A stretch of DNA of 7,677 nucleotides, from contig JAUHWJ010000071.1 of the NCBI GenBank assembly GCA_030424705.1, forward strand, positions 1-7,677, in the 5' to 3' direction. This DNA is from Alphaproteobacteria bacterium. Its GTDB lineage: Bacteria; Pseudomonadota; Alphaproteobacteria; Rhodobacterales; Rhodobacteraceae. Below are positions 1 to 6,037 of the stretch, piece by piece (position 1 is the first letter of the stretch; each line of letters opens with the position of its first letter). Under the pieces are notes generated by a model, which was not told the origin of the DNA, ran no database searches, and was given only the letters and a program-made list of their open reading frames with translations. Both the position numbers and the translations under genes were made by a program.

Positions 1-1435
1 CCGCCGCAACGAGCCGCGCGACGCCTTCGCCGATCCGCTCCTCCGGGATGACGGAGAAGCCCATGCGGAAAAAGCGGCGCGGCGCGGCGCGGGCGCCGAA
101 GAACACGTCCCCCGGCTCGATCACCACGCCCCGCCTCAGCGCCGTTTCGGCAAGGCGGCGCGAGTCGAGCTCTTCCGGCCCCTCTACCCAGAGCCCGCCG
201 CCGCCTTCGGCGCCCGAAACGCGCCAGCCGGGCGCCGCTGCGGCAAGCGCGGCCACAGCCGCGCCCCGCCGCGCGGCGAGCGCCCGGCGCATCCGGCCGA
301 GCAGCATGTCGTGATGCCTCGCCGCCATGAAAAGCGCCGCGACGCGCTGATTCATCCCCGGCGGATGGCGCAGCATGAGCCGCCGGAGCGCCCGCGCCTC
401 CTCGATGAAGGGCCGGGCGCCGACGAGGAAGCCGAGCCTCAGCCCCGGCATCATGCTCTTGGAAAGGGAGCCCGCGTAGAGGACGCGCCCGCGCCCATCG
501 AGCGCGCGGAGCGCGGGGCGCTGCGGGCCGGCGGCGCTCGCCTCCGGCTCATAATCGTCCTCTAGGATCACGGCGTCCTCCTCCTCCGCGAGGGCGAGGA
601 GCGCGCGGCGACGTTCGAGACTCATGGAGACGAGGGAGGGATGCTGATGGCTCGGGGTGACGTAGATGAGGCGGGCGCCGCGGAGGCGTTCGTCCACCTG
701 CATTCCGTCCTCGTCCACCGGCTGGAGGATGGTGCGCGCGGCGCGGGCACGAAAGAGCGCGCGGGCGTCCGGATAGCCCGGCTCCTCCATCGCCGCGACA
801 GAGCCGGGCGGGAGGAGCAGCGCGGCGGCGAGGAAGAGCGCGTTCTGCGCGCCGAGAGTGACCAGGATCTCCCCCGGCTCCGCGGCCACGCCGCGCCGGG
901 GGAGGATGCGCCGCCGGATCTCCTCGATGAGCATCGGATCGTCTTCGGCGTAGCGATCCTCCGTCCATTCGTCGAGCCAGCGGCGGCCCATGGCGCGCCG
1001 CGTCGCGTCCCGCCATTCGGCGATGGGGAAGAGCTCCGGGTCGAACTGGCCATAGATGAAGGGGAAGGGCGCCGCGCGCCATCCTTCGGGCCGGGGCACC
1101 GCCTCGAAGGCGGCGGAGGGGCTGGTGAGCCGCCCGGCCCAGTCGATTTCCGGCCTGTTGTACGCTACGGGCGCGGCGGAGGAAGCGCCGCGACGGGCGA
1201 TGAAATAGCCCGACCGCTCCCGCGCCTCCAGCACGCCTTGGTCCACGAGGGACTGGAAGGCGAGCGAGACGGTGTTGCGGGAGACGCCGAGCGCCTCCGC
1301 CAGCCGCCTCGTGGACGGCGCGGGATCGCCGGGGGCGAAGGCGCCGGAGGCCACGGCGCGCTCCAGCGCCGCGCGGATCTGCGCCTGCAGGGTTCCGCCT
1401 TCGGCCCGGTCGATCGGGAACAGGAATTCGCGCAC
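1..1435 (-). CDS. MocR/PdxR-type regulator (GntR winged helix fused to aminotransferase fold), 3' end cut by window
   Basis: A cytoplasmic PLP-dependent transcription factor of the MocR group; 478 codons are visible without a stop, close to the usual 450-500, so only the extreme C-terminus is missing. Residues 12-80 form a GntR-like winged helix, with PSTRRLAEALGVSRNTVS as the recognition part. Residues 81-130 are a linker, and 130-475 are an aminotransferase fold I domain. Family landmarks are TPSHQ (260-264), EDDYEPE (292-298) and SLSK (323-326), where Lys326 is the expected PLP-binding lysine. The GTG at 1435 was chosen because a GGAAG sits 5 bases upstream; the in-frame GTG at 1441 would touch that site. 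The gene is divergent from the aminotransferase at 1527, the usual arrangement for MocR regulators and their target, and the hexamer repeats between them are its likely operator. The effector is unknown; TauR-, GabR- or PdxR-like roles cannot be separated here. The family call is firm and the exact start is moderate. Confidence 0.93.
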   Translation of the reverse strand, partial: MREFLFPIDRAEGGTLQAQIRAALERAVASGAFAPGDPAPSTRRLAEALGVSRNTVSLAFQSLVDQGVLEARERSGYFIARRGASSAAPVAYNRPEIDWAGRLTSPSAAFEAVPRPEGWRAAPFPFIYGQFDPELFPIAEWRDATRRAMGRRWLDEWTEDRYAEDDPMLIEEIRRRILPRRGVAAEPGEILVTLGAQNALFLAAALLLPPGSVAAMEEPGYPDARALFRARAARTILQPVDEDGMQVDERLRGARLIYVTPSHQHPSLVSMSLERRRALLALAEEEDAVILEDDYEPEASAAGPQRPALRALDGRGRVLYAGSLSKSMMPGLRLGFLVGARPFIEEARALRRLMLRHPPGMNQRVAALFMAARHHDMLLGRMRRALAARRGAAVAALAAAAPGWRVSGAEGGGGLWVEGPEELDSRRLAETALRRGVVIEPGDVFFGARAAPRRFFRMGFSVIPEERIGEGVARLVAA

Positions 1436-1441
1436 TGGCAC

Positions 1442-1450
1442 TTCCGGAAT
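1442..1450 (-). promoter_or_regulatory. Ribosome binding context of the MocR gene
   Basis: On the minus strand this reads ATTCCGGAA and continues into G, giving GGAAG 5 bases before the GTG at 1435. The same word, ATTCCGGA, precedes the divergent aminotransferase at 1512-1519. The site supports GTG 1435 over GTG 1441 as the start. Confidence 0.5.
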
Positions 1451-1461
1451 AAGGCGATCTG

Positions 1462-1491
1462 GCGCTATCGTAGCGCGAGAGCCGGGCGCTA
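1462..1491. promoter_or_regulatory. Candidate MocR operator: three copies of GCGCTA
   Basis: The hexamer GCGCTA lies at 1462-1467, its complement TAGCGC at 1471-1476, and GCGCTA again at 1486-1491. The first two form a perfect inverted repeat with a 3-base spacer. The last two form a second perfect inverted repeat with a 9-base spacer. The outer pair is a direct repeat with starts 24 bases apart. It lies midway between the two divergent start codons. MocR regulators are known to bind repeated half-sites in such regions, often direct repeats, so operator function is a reasonable inference. A TACGAT hexamer on the minus strand (1472-1467) inside the first palindrome resembles a -10 element, but no good -35 was found, so promoter placement is open. 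Confidence 0.6.
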
Positions 1492-1515
1492 CTCTAGTCC
1501 GATAACCCGAAATTC

Positions 1516-1520
1516 CGGAG
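1516..1520 (+). promoter_or_regulatory. Shine-Dalgarno of the aminotransferase gene
   Basis: CGGAG ends 6 bases before the ATG at 1527, a normal spacing, and fixes that start. It lies in the context AATTCCGGAG, nearly the mirror of the MocR gene's own site. Confidence 0.6.
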
Positions 1521-1526
1521 CCTCCG

Positions 1527-2867
1527 ATGCACGACCTGCCGAACGGCCTCGCCGCCCGCCCGAACAGCCTTGAGGAGCACTGGCTGCCCTTCACCGGCAA
1601 CCGCGACTTCAAGGAGAATCCGCGCCTCGTCGTCCAGTCCGAAGGCGTCTATTGCTGGGACCACAAGGGCGGCAAGCTGATCGACGGCTCCTCCGCGCTC
1701 TTCTGCTGCCCCGCCGGCCACGGCCGGGCCGAGATCGCCAAGGCGGTCTACGACCAGATGATGACGAACTCCTACACGCCGCATTTCCAGCTCGGCCATC
1801 CCGGCTCCTTCGAGCTCGCCAAGCGCGTCACCGCGCTGCTGCCGGAGGGGATGAACCACGTCTTCTTCGTCAATTCCGGCTCGGAGTCGATCGACACCGC
1901 GCTGAAGATGGTCATGGCCTATCACCGCGCGAACGGGCAGAGCCAGCGCATCCGCTTCGTTAGCCGGGAGCGCGCCTATCACGGCGTGAACATGGGCGGC
2001 GTCAGCCTCGCCGGCATGGTGCGGAACCGGGAGACCTTCCCGGTGACGATGCCCAATGTCGTCCACATGCGCCACACCTGGACGGGGAAGGACCTGTTCC
2101 ATGACGGTCTCCCCGTCCATGACGGCGTCGAGCTCGCCAACGACCTTCAGCGGATGTGCGAGACCTATGGCGGAAACACCATCGCCGCAGTCTTCGTCGA
2201 GCCTGTCGCCGGCTCCACGGGGACGCTTGTCCCGCCCGTGGGCTATCTGGAGCGGCTGCGGGAGATCTGCGACGAGCACGGCATCCTTCTCGTCTTCGAC
2301 GAGGTCATCACCGGCTTCGGCCGGCTCGGCGCCCCCTTCGCCTCGCAGCTTTTCAACGTGAAGCCGGACATCTGCACGATGGCGAAGGCGCTCACCAACG
2401 GGTGCATCCCGATGGGCGCGGTCGCGGCGCAGGACAAGATCTACGAGACGATCACCAACGCCTCCCCGCTCAACGCCATCGAATTTTTCCACGGCTACAC
2501 CTACAGCGCGCATCCCGCGGCCTGCGCCGCCGGCATCGCCACGATGGAGATCTTCGAGCGGGAGGGGCTCTTCGAGAAGGCGGCGGCGCTCGCGCCCTAT
2601 TTCGCGGAGGCGATAATGTCGCTGCGCGACCATGAACTGGTGAAGGACATCCGGACGATCGGCCTCATGTCAGGCGTCGAAGTGCACCATGACGGCGCGC
2701 CCGGCCGCCGCGGCACGAAGATGCAGAAGGATCTCTTCTGGAACGGCTGCCATGTGAAGTTCACCGGCGATGTCGGCATCGTCGCGCCGATGTTCATTTC
2801 GACCCGCGCGAACATCGACGAGATCGTGGACAAGTTCCGCAAGACGATGGACCAGCAGCTCGCCTGA
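1527..2867 (+). CDS. Class III PLP-dependent omega-amino acid:pyruvate-type aminotransferase
   Basis: A cytoplasmic fold type I aminotransferase of 446 residues, close to the roughly 450 of beta-alanine:pyruvate and related omega-transaminases. Such enzymes move an amino group from a terminal amine (beta-alanine, GABA, taurine or similar) to pyruvate. The N-terminal HWLPFTGNRDFKENPRL is typical of the group. NSGSES (116-121) should bind the PLP phosphate, Tyr151-His152-Gly153 stack on the ring, Asp258 in FDEVITGFGR contacts the pyridine nitrogen, and Lys287 in TMAKALTNG is the Schiff-base lysine. At the position where omega-transaminases carry a mobile arginine just before the GD pair, this protein has Lys411 (VKFTGD), which may shift substrate choice or mark a subfamily. 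An SD site 6 bases upstream supports the ATG. The divergent MocR gene probably controls it. Substrate is not determined; beta-alanine, taurine or hypotaurine, and other amines remain possible. Confidence 0.92.
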   Translation: MHDLPNGLAARPNSLEEHWLPFTGNRDFKENPRLVVQSEGVYCWDHKGGKLIDGSSALFCCPAGHGRAEIAKAVYDQMMTNSYTPHFQLGHPGSFELAKRVTALLPEGMNHVFFVNSGSESIDTALKMVMAYHRANGQSQRIRFVSRERAYHGVNMGGVSLAGMVRNRETFPVTMPNVVHMRHTWTGKDLFHDGLPVHDGVELANDLQRMCETYGGNTIAAVFVEPVAGSTGTLVPPVGYLERLREICDEHGILLVFDEVITGFGRLGAPFASQLFNVKPDICTMAKALTNGCIPMGAVAAQDKIYETITNASPLNAIEFFHGYTYSAHPAACAAGIATMEIFEREGLFEKAAALAPYFAEAIMSLRDHELVKDIRTIGLMSGVEVHHDGAPGRRGTKMQKDLFWNGCHVKFTGDVGIVAPMFISTRANIDEIVDKFRKTMDQQLA

Positions 2868-2874
2868 CAAAGGC

Positions 2875-2897
2875 GTGCCCCGGCCTCGCCGGGGCGC
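2875..2897. terminator. GC-rich hairpin between convergent genes, probable bidirectional terminator
   Basis: GCCCCGGC (2877-2884) pairs perfectly with GCCGGGGC (2888-2895) across the 3-base loop CTC. A G-U wobble and one more G-C pair extend the stem to 2875-2897. It fills the 33-base gap between the aminotransferase stop and the YkgJ stop. On the minus strand a short TTT follows five bases after the stem; no T-run follows on the plus strand. The position and symmetry suggest that it ends transcription from both sides, although the weak U-tracts leave efficiency uncertain. Confidence 0.65.
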
Positions 2898-2900
2898 CGC

Positions 2901-3554
2901 TCAGAACCGGGGAATCGGCGCGTCCGTCGCATCGGCGGCGCGCGCCCCGGCGAAGATGTCCTCCCCCGCCCGCCAGCGCGCCATCGCGTCGGGCTCCGAC
3001 CATATGATCGCGAGCGCGCCGCTCAGCTCCAGCGAGGCCGAGGGCAGACCGGCGGCTGAGAGCCGCGCGCCAATCTGGTCATAGAGGTTCTGCACGGCGC
3101 GGTGATGGGCGAGGACGGTCGGAACCGCGATCTCCGCCGCCGGATCGTCGAGCGCCGCGCGGCAGGCGCTTTCATCCACCGAATTCATGCCCCGGCAGGT
3201 CAGCGGCCGCGCCGCATGGACGCGGCACAGCGCCGTCTCCCCGTCGAGGAAGGGGCAGGCGATGCGCGCCCGCATCCGCGCGGCGCCGCCCATCCGCGCC
3301 GTCCGCCCTGCATGGGCGATCACGCGCGCCTTCAGCGCTTCGCGCTCCGGCTCGGGCGTCGCCGTCTCGATATGGGCGGCGAGGGCGAAGGCTTCCTGCG
3401 GCAGGACGCTCACCATCGAGTGGCAGCAATGGGCGCAGCCGGCGCGGCAGGCGAGGGCGGGGCGGGTTTCGGGCCGCGCGCGCTCCACCTCCTCCGCCCG
3501 TCGGTCGAACGCCGCCCAGGCGGCAGCGGCGAGTGCGGCTTTGGGCTCGGTCAT
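2901..3554 (-). CDS. YkgJ-family cysteine-cluster protein
   Basis: A 217-residue soluble protein with the YkgJ-type metal-binding cysteine pattern. Cys36, Cys40, Cys43 and Cys44 sit in the CRAGCAHCCH stretch. Cys100 (ACPFLD), Cys110 (LCRVH) and Cys120 (RPLTCRG) follow in the order seen in this family, and Cys131 is an eighth cysteine. The family is thought to bind zinc or an iron-sulfur cluster; its biochemical role is not established, so none is assigned. The N-terminal 30 residues and the C-terminal 90 residues, the latter helical in appearance, extend beyond the cysteine core, making it longer than the short E. coli relative. No signal peptide or membrane segment is seen. Its ATG lies 4 bases after the stop of the peptidoglycan-binding gene, so the two are very likely translated from one message, with AGGG between them as a possible ribosome binding site. 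Confidence 0.88.
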   Translation of the reverse strand: MTEPKAALAAAAWAAFDRRAEEVERARPETRPALACRAGCAHCCHSMVSVLPQEAFALAAHIETATPEPEREALKARVIAHAGRTARMGGAARMRARIACPFLDGETALCRVHAARPLTCRGMNSVDESACRAALDDPAAEIAVPTVLAHHRAVQNLYDQIGARLSAAGLPSASLELSGALAIIWSEPDAMARWRAGEDIFAGARAADATDAPIPRF

Positions 3555-3558
3555 CGCC

Positions 3559-4353
3559 CTATTTCCTCGCCGCGACGGGGCCTGGCCAGGAGGCGGTGGC
3601 CCTCATGAGGAGGTCCACCGCCGGCCGGTCAAAAAAGCCGTGCGCGACGAGGCCGCGAGAGAAGCGGAAGGCGCGGATCGCCTCGCGCGCGGCTTCGTCC
3701 AGCGTTCCGTCCGCCTCGCCCGGGGCGAAACCGGCGCGGGCGAGGCGCATCTCGATCTCGGCCAGTTCCTCCGGCCCGTAGAAGAGCGCAGCCTCTGCCG
3801 CCGCCCGCCCGCCTTCGGTTCCGGGGTCGAGCCGCGCGGTCATCGGCGCGCCGGCGGGCAGGGCTCCGGAGAGCGGCGCGGCGGTCAGCTCGTCATATTC
3901 CGCCTCGGTCAGCGCGCCGGTCGGCGGAAAGCCGGACGCCGCCTGCCAAGAGCTGATTGCGGCGCGCGCCGCATCGTCGAACTCTCCCTCGCCGGGGCCC
4001 GGCTCGAAGCCGCGGGCGCGGAGCCCGTCCCGCGCCGCCATGCGCTGGCCCGGGGAGAGATCGAAGCGCGGGGCCGCCGCCGCCGGGTCCGCCCCCGGAT
4101 CGGACGGTGGGGCGAGCGGGGCGGAAACGAGTGGCGCGGCAGGACGCGGCCCCTCCGCCGCGGCGATCCGGTTGTGAGCGAAAGCGGCGAAGTTCCCCGA
4201 GGGATGCTTCGCAAGGAACGCCCGATAATCCTCGACTCCATTCAGCCGGACCGCAAGCCGCCAGGCCGCGAGTTCCTGCGCGTCGGCAAGCGCCCCGTTG
4301 GCCGGAGCTGCGAGCGCAAGCGCCGTTGCGAGCGCAAGTGATAGACGGATCAT
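3559..4353 (-). CDS. Secreted protein with two peptidoglycan-binding-like repeats
   Basis: A 264-residue exported protein of unknown exact function. Residues 1-23 form a Sec signal peptide ending ALA before Asp24. Residues 31-63 form a short helical repeat with W31, D42-Y43, HPSGNF and a final ahnRI, a pattern I associate with envelope proteins of Rhodobacterales. An Ala/Pro-rich linker spans about 67-97. Two PG_binding_1-like repeats follow at about 99-158 and 193-252. Each has the pattern of a helix, G-F, a G(E/D)G(E/T) turn, a D-D/E-AAR-AI helix and a GF/G-F segment. No catalytic domain accompanies them, so the protein probably binds or anchors to the cell wall. An AAAGGAGG site 4 bases upstream sets the start. 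The gene sits 61 bases after the lipoprotein stop and 4 bases before the YkgJ-type gene. Repeat assignment is by eye and should be tested by a profile search. Confidence 0.8.
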   Translation of the reverse strand: MIRLSLALATALALAAPANGALADAQELAAWRLAVRLNGVEDYRAFLAKHPSGNFAAFAHNRIAAAEGPRPAAPLVSAPLAPPSDPGADPAAAAPRFDLSPGQRMAARDGLRARGFEPGPGEGEFDDAARAAISSWQAASGFPPTGALTEAEYDELTAAPLSGALPAGAPMTARLDPGTEGGRAAAEAALFYGPEELAEIEMRLARAGFAPGEADGTLDEAAREAIRAFRFSRGLVAHGFFDRPAVDLLMRATASWPGPVAARK

Positions 4354-4357
4354 CTCG

Positions 4358-4365
4358 CCTCCTTT
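4358..4365 (-). promoter_or_regulatory. Strong Shine-Dalgarno of the peptidoglycan-binding gene, with possible competing hairpins
   Basis: The minus strand reads AAAGGAGG, 4 bases before the ATG at 4353, the best ribosome binding site in the window. Just upstream, CCTCC (4384-4380) can pair with the GGAGG of the site, while the overlapping CTCCC (4383-4379) can instead pair with GGGAG (4370-4366). The pairings exclude each other. Chance is possible in such GC-rich DNA. Confidence 0.6.
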
Positions 4366-4414
4366 CTCCCCCGAATATGGGAGGGCGCTGAGCGGCGGGG
4401 AAGGCCGCGCCGGT

Positions 4415-5077
4415 TCAGGCCGAGGCCTCTGCCAGCGCCGCGACGAGGCCGAGCAGCGCCGCGCGCATCTCCGAGGGTTCCGCTGGCCGCTCGCGCCGGC
4501 TGAGCATCGTGGCGACGACGAGCCGGCCGTTCACCTCGACAAAGGCGCGCAGGATCAGGTCCCCCGCAAAGGCGGGGCCGAATTCGCTCCGGTCCTCCGC
4601 CACGGCGATCAGCGCCCCGGCCTCGCGCTCGAGCGAAAGGAGCGTGACATGCTCCGCGCCGCCGCCATAGCCGAGGCCGATGGTTCCTGCCTCCGTCGCG
4701 AGAAAGCGCTCCAGCGCGGCGAGGTCCATTGGCGAGGGGGCGCCGGAGATAGAGAGGCTTGGAACGCCGGGCGCCTCGGGCGCGCCGGGGCAGGCGGAGA
4801 AAAGGAGAAAGGCGGAATCCCGCATCGTTTGCACCCCGTCGAGCGGGATGCAGAGCCCGTCCGGCGCCCGCGCGCGGATGACGCGCCCGCCTGCGTCGAC
4901 CTCCACGAGGCGCGGCGCGGCGGAGACGATCTGGACATAGCCCGGCGTCAGCGGGCGGGAAAGGCGGGCGAAATCCGTCTCGCCAGGACCAGTGGGCGGC
5001 GCGCAGGCCGCAAGAAGGAGGAGCGGCGCGAAGAGCCCGCTTCCCATCATACCGCGATGGCGCCCTCTCCGCCCCAT
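4415..5077 (-). CDS. Envelope lipoprotein of unknown function
   Basis: A 220-residue predicted lipoprotein. With the start at 5077 the n-region MGRRGRHRG is strongly basic, followed by the hydrophobic stretch LFAPLLLL and the lipobox L22-A23-A24-C25, so Cys25 should be lipidated. Ala26 rather than Asp follows it, compatible with outer-membrane sorting under the enterobacterial rule. Starting at the Met pair 9-10 residues later (5050 or 5047) would remove every basic residue, so 5077 is preferred although no clear Shine-Dalgarno precedes it. The mature part has two cysteines, Cys76 and Cys96, that could form a disulfide, and alternating beta and helix segments; it resembles no domain I can name. 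It is the first gene of the probable three-gene minus-strand unit and is divergent from the CPBP protease gene. The open frame continues upstream through the protease gene as an antisense artefact and should not be used for the start. Confidence 0.78.
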   Translation of the reverse strand: MGRRGRHRGMMGSGLFAPLLLLAACAPPTGPGETDFARLSRPLTPGYVQIVSAAPRLVEVDAGGRVIRARAPDGLCIPLDGVQTMRDSAFLLFSACPGAPEAPGVPSLSISGAPSPMDLAALERFLATEAGTIGLGYGGGAEHVTLLSLEREAGALIAVAEDRSEFGPAFAGDLILRAFVEVNGRLVVATMLSRRERPAEPSEMRAALLGLVAALAEASA

Positions 5078-5086
5078 GAGGCGCGG

Positions 5087-5114
5087 AGAATAGCCGCGGA
5101 CCGGGGCCGCGCAA
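5087..5114 (-). promoter_or_regulatory. Candidate promoter for the lipoprotein gene, possibly leaderless
   Basis: On the minus strand TTGCGC (5114-5109) and TATTCT (5092-5087) are separated by 16 bases. They match the sigma-70 consensus at three and four of six positions. Only 9 bases separate the -10-like hexamer from the ATG at 5077, so transcription would begin at or next to the start codon, giving a leaderless message. That fits the lack of a Shine-Dalgarno. The match is weak and could be chance. Confidence 0.3.
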
Positions 5115-5155
5115 GCCGGCTTTTCCCGCCGGAGTGGAGCGGGTAGCGATGAGGC

Positions 5156-6037
5156 ATGGAGCCCGCCCTTTCCGCCTTCGCAGAACCGGCCCGCGCGCGC
5201 GCCGCGCCGTGGCGCGTTCTGGCCGGGCTTGTCTCCATCGGTCTCTTCCTCCTCCTCTCCGGAATCGCGCTCGGATGGGTCGCGTTCCGGGCAGGGCTCC
5301 CGGCGCCCGAGGGTGGGATGACGATGCTGGAGCGGCCGGAGGGGACGCTCTTCGCGCTCGCGACCTTCCTGCTCTGGTGGCCGGCGCTCTGGCTCGCTCT
5401 GCGGCTCTATCACCGGCGGGGGCTCGGCTCCGCGCTCGGGCCGCGGAAAGGGGCGGCGCGGCTCTTTGCGGCAGGGCTCGGCTGGGCCGCTCTCTTCGTC
5501 GCCGTCACTACCGCGGCGGGAATCGCCATTGCGGGCCCGCCGGACCTCGCCGCGCGGGGGGGCGGGGAATGGGCGCTGCTCGCGGCCTTCGCCCTGCCGC
5601 TGATTCTCGTGCAGACGGGTGCGGAGGAGGCGCTGTTCCGCGGCTATATCCTGCAGCAGATGGCGGCGCGGTTCCGCTCTCCGCTCGCCTGGGCCGTGCT
5701 GCCTTCTCTGCTCTTCGGCGCGCTGCACTGGCATCCGGCGGCGCCTGGCGGGGGCTTCGCGCTGATGGCGGCTACGGGCCTCGCCGGGCTCGTCTTCGCG
5801 CTCGCGACGGCGCGGACGGGGAGCGTCTACGCCGCCTGGGGGGCGCATTTCGGGGTGAATTGCGGCGCGATCCTGCTTGTCGGCGCGCCGGGCTGGCTTT
5901 CGGGCCTCGCCGCCTTCCACTGGGAGGAGGCGGCGCTCGGCGCGCTCGTCGCAATCGATCTTGCGGGGATCGCCGCGGCGCTTCTCGTTCTCCTTGGGGT
6001 CAGCCGATGGAGTCGAGCCGGGCGAGGGCGGCGCTGA
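5156..6037 (+). CDS. CPBP-family intramembrane metalloprotease
   Basis: A 293-residue multi-spanning membrane protein with about eight hydrophobic segments (roughly 19-43, 64-84, 104-127, 139-155, 176-193, 200-218, 226-245 and 260-281). It carries the CPBP (Abi, Rce1-like) signature in order: E157-E158 with R162 in [10 protein letters not shown]187 with H191 in FGALHWH, and H231 with N235 in AHFGVN. These residues form the membrane-embedded catalytic site in the family, so the protein is probably an active intramembrane protease; substrates are unknown. Bacterial members have been linked to CAAX-like prenyl protein processing, bacteriocin self-immunity and envelope stress, and nothing here selects among these. 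The ATG at 5156 is the first possible start, since an in-frame TGA lies at 5150-5152. No well-spaced Shine-Dalgarno is visible. The gene is divergent from the lipoprotein gene, and its last 38 bases overlap the end of valS on the other strand. Confidence 0.9.
   Translation: MEPALSAFAEPARARAAPWRVLAGLVSIGLFLLLSGIALGWVAFRAGLPAPEGGMTMLERPEGTLFALATFLLWWPALWLALRLYHRRGLGSALGPRKGAARLFAAGLGWAALFVAVTTAAGIAIAGPPDLAARGGGEWALLAAFALPLILVQTGAEEALFRGYILQQMAARFRSPLAWAVLPSLLFGALHWHPAAPGGGFALMAATGLAGLVFALATARTGSVYAAWGAHFGVNCGAILLVGAPGWLSGLAAFHWEEAALGALVAIDLAGIAAALLVLLGVSRWSRAGRGRR

Noticed and set aside
549..1082. A frameshifted second regulator gene
   Set aside because: The MocR frame is continuous from 1435 to the left edge. 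The competing minus-strand frames here have biased, motif-free translations.
641..1573. A 310-residue plus-strand open frame
   Set aside because: It is antisense to the MocR gene, whose minus-strand translation carries the winged helix, TPSHQ, EDDY and SLSK landmarks.
1494..2633. A 379-residue minus-strand open frame
   Set aside because: It is antisense to the aminotransferase, which has all catalytic motifs. The frame is a by-product of high GC at third positions.
3187..4341. A 384-residue plus-strand open frame
   Set aside because: It covers the YkgJ-type and peptidoglycan-binding genes in antisense, is dominated by Arg, Gly and Ala, and shows no motif.
5086..5131. GC-rich inverted repeats in the lipoprotein and CPBP divergent region as an operator or terminator
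   Set aside because: The short CGCGG/CCGCG and CCGGC-type pairs are expected by chance at this base composition, and no symmetry as clear as in the MocR region was found.
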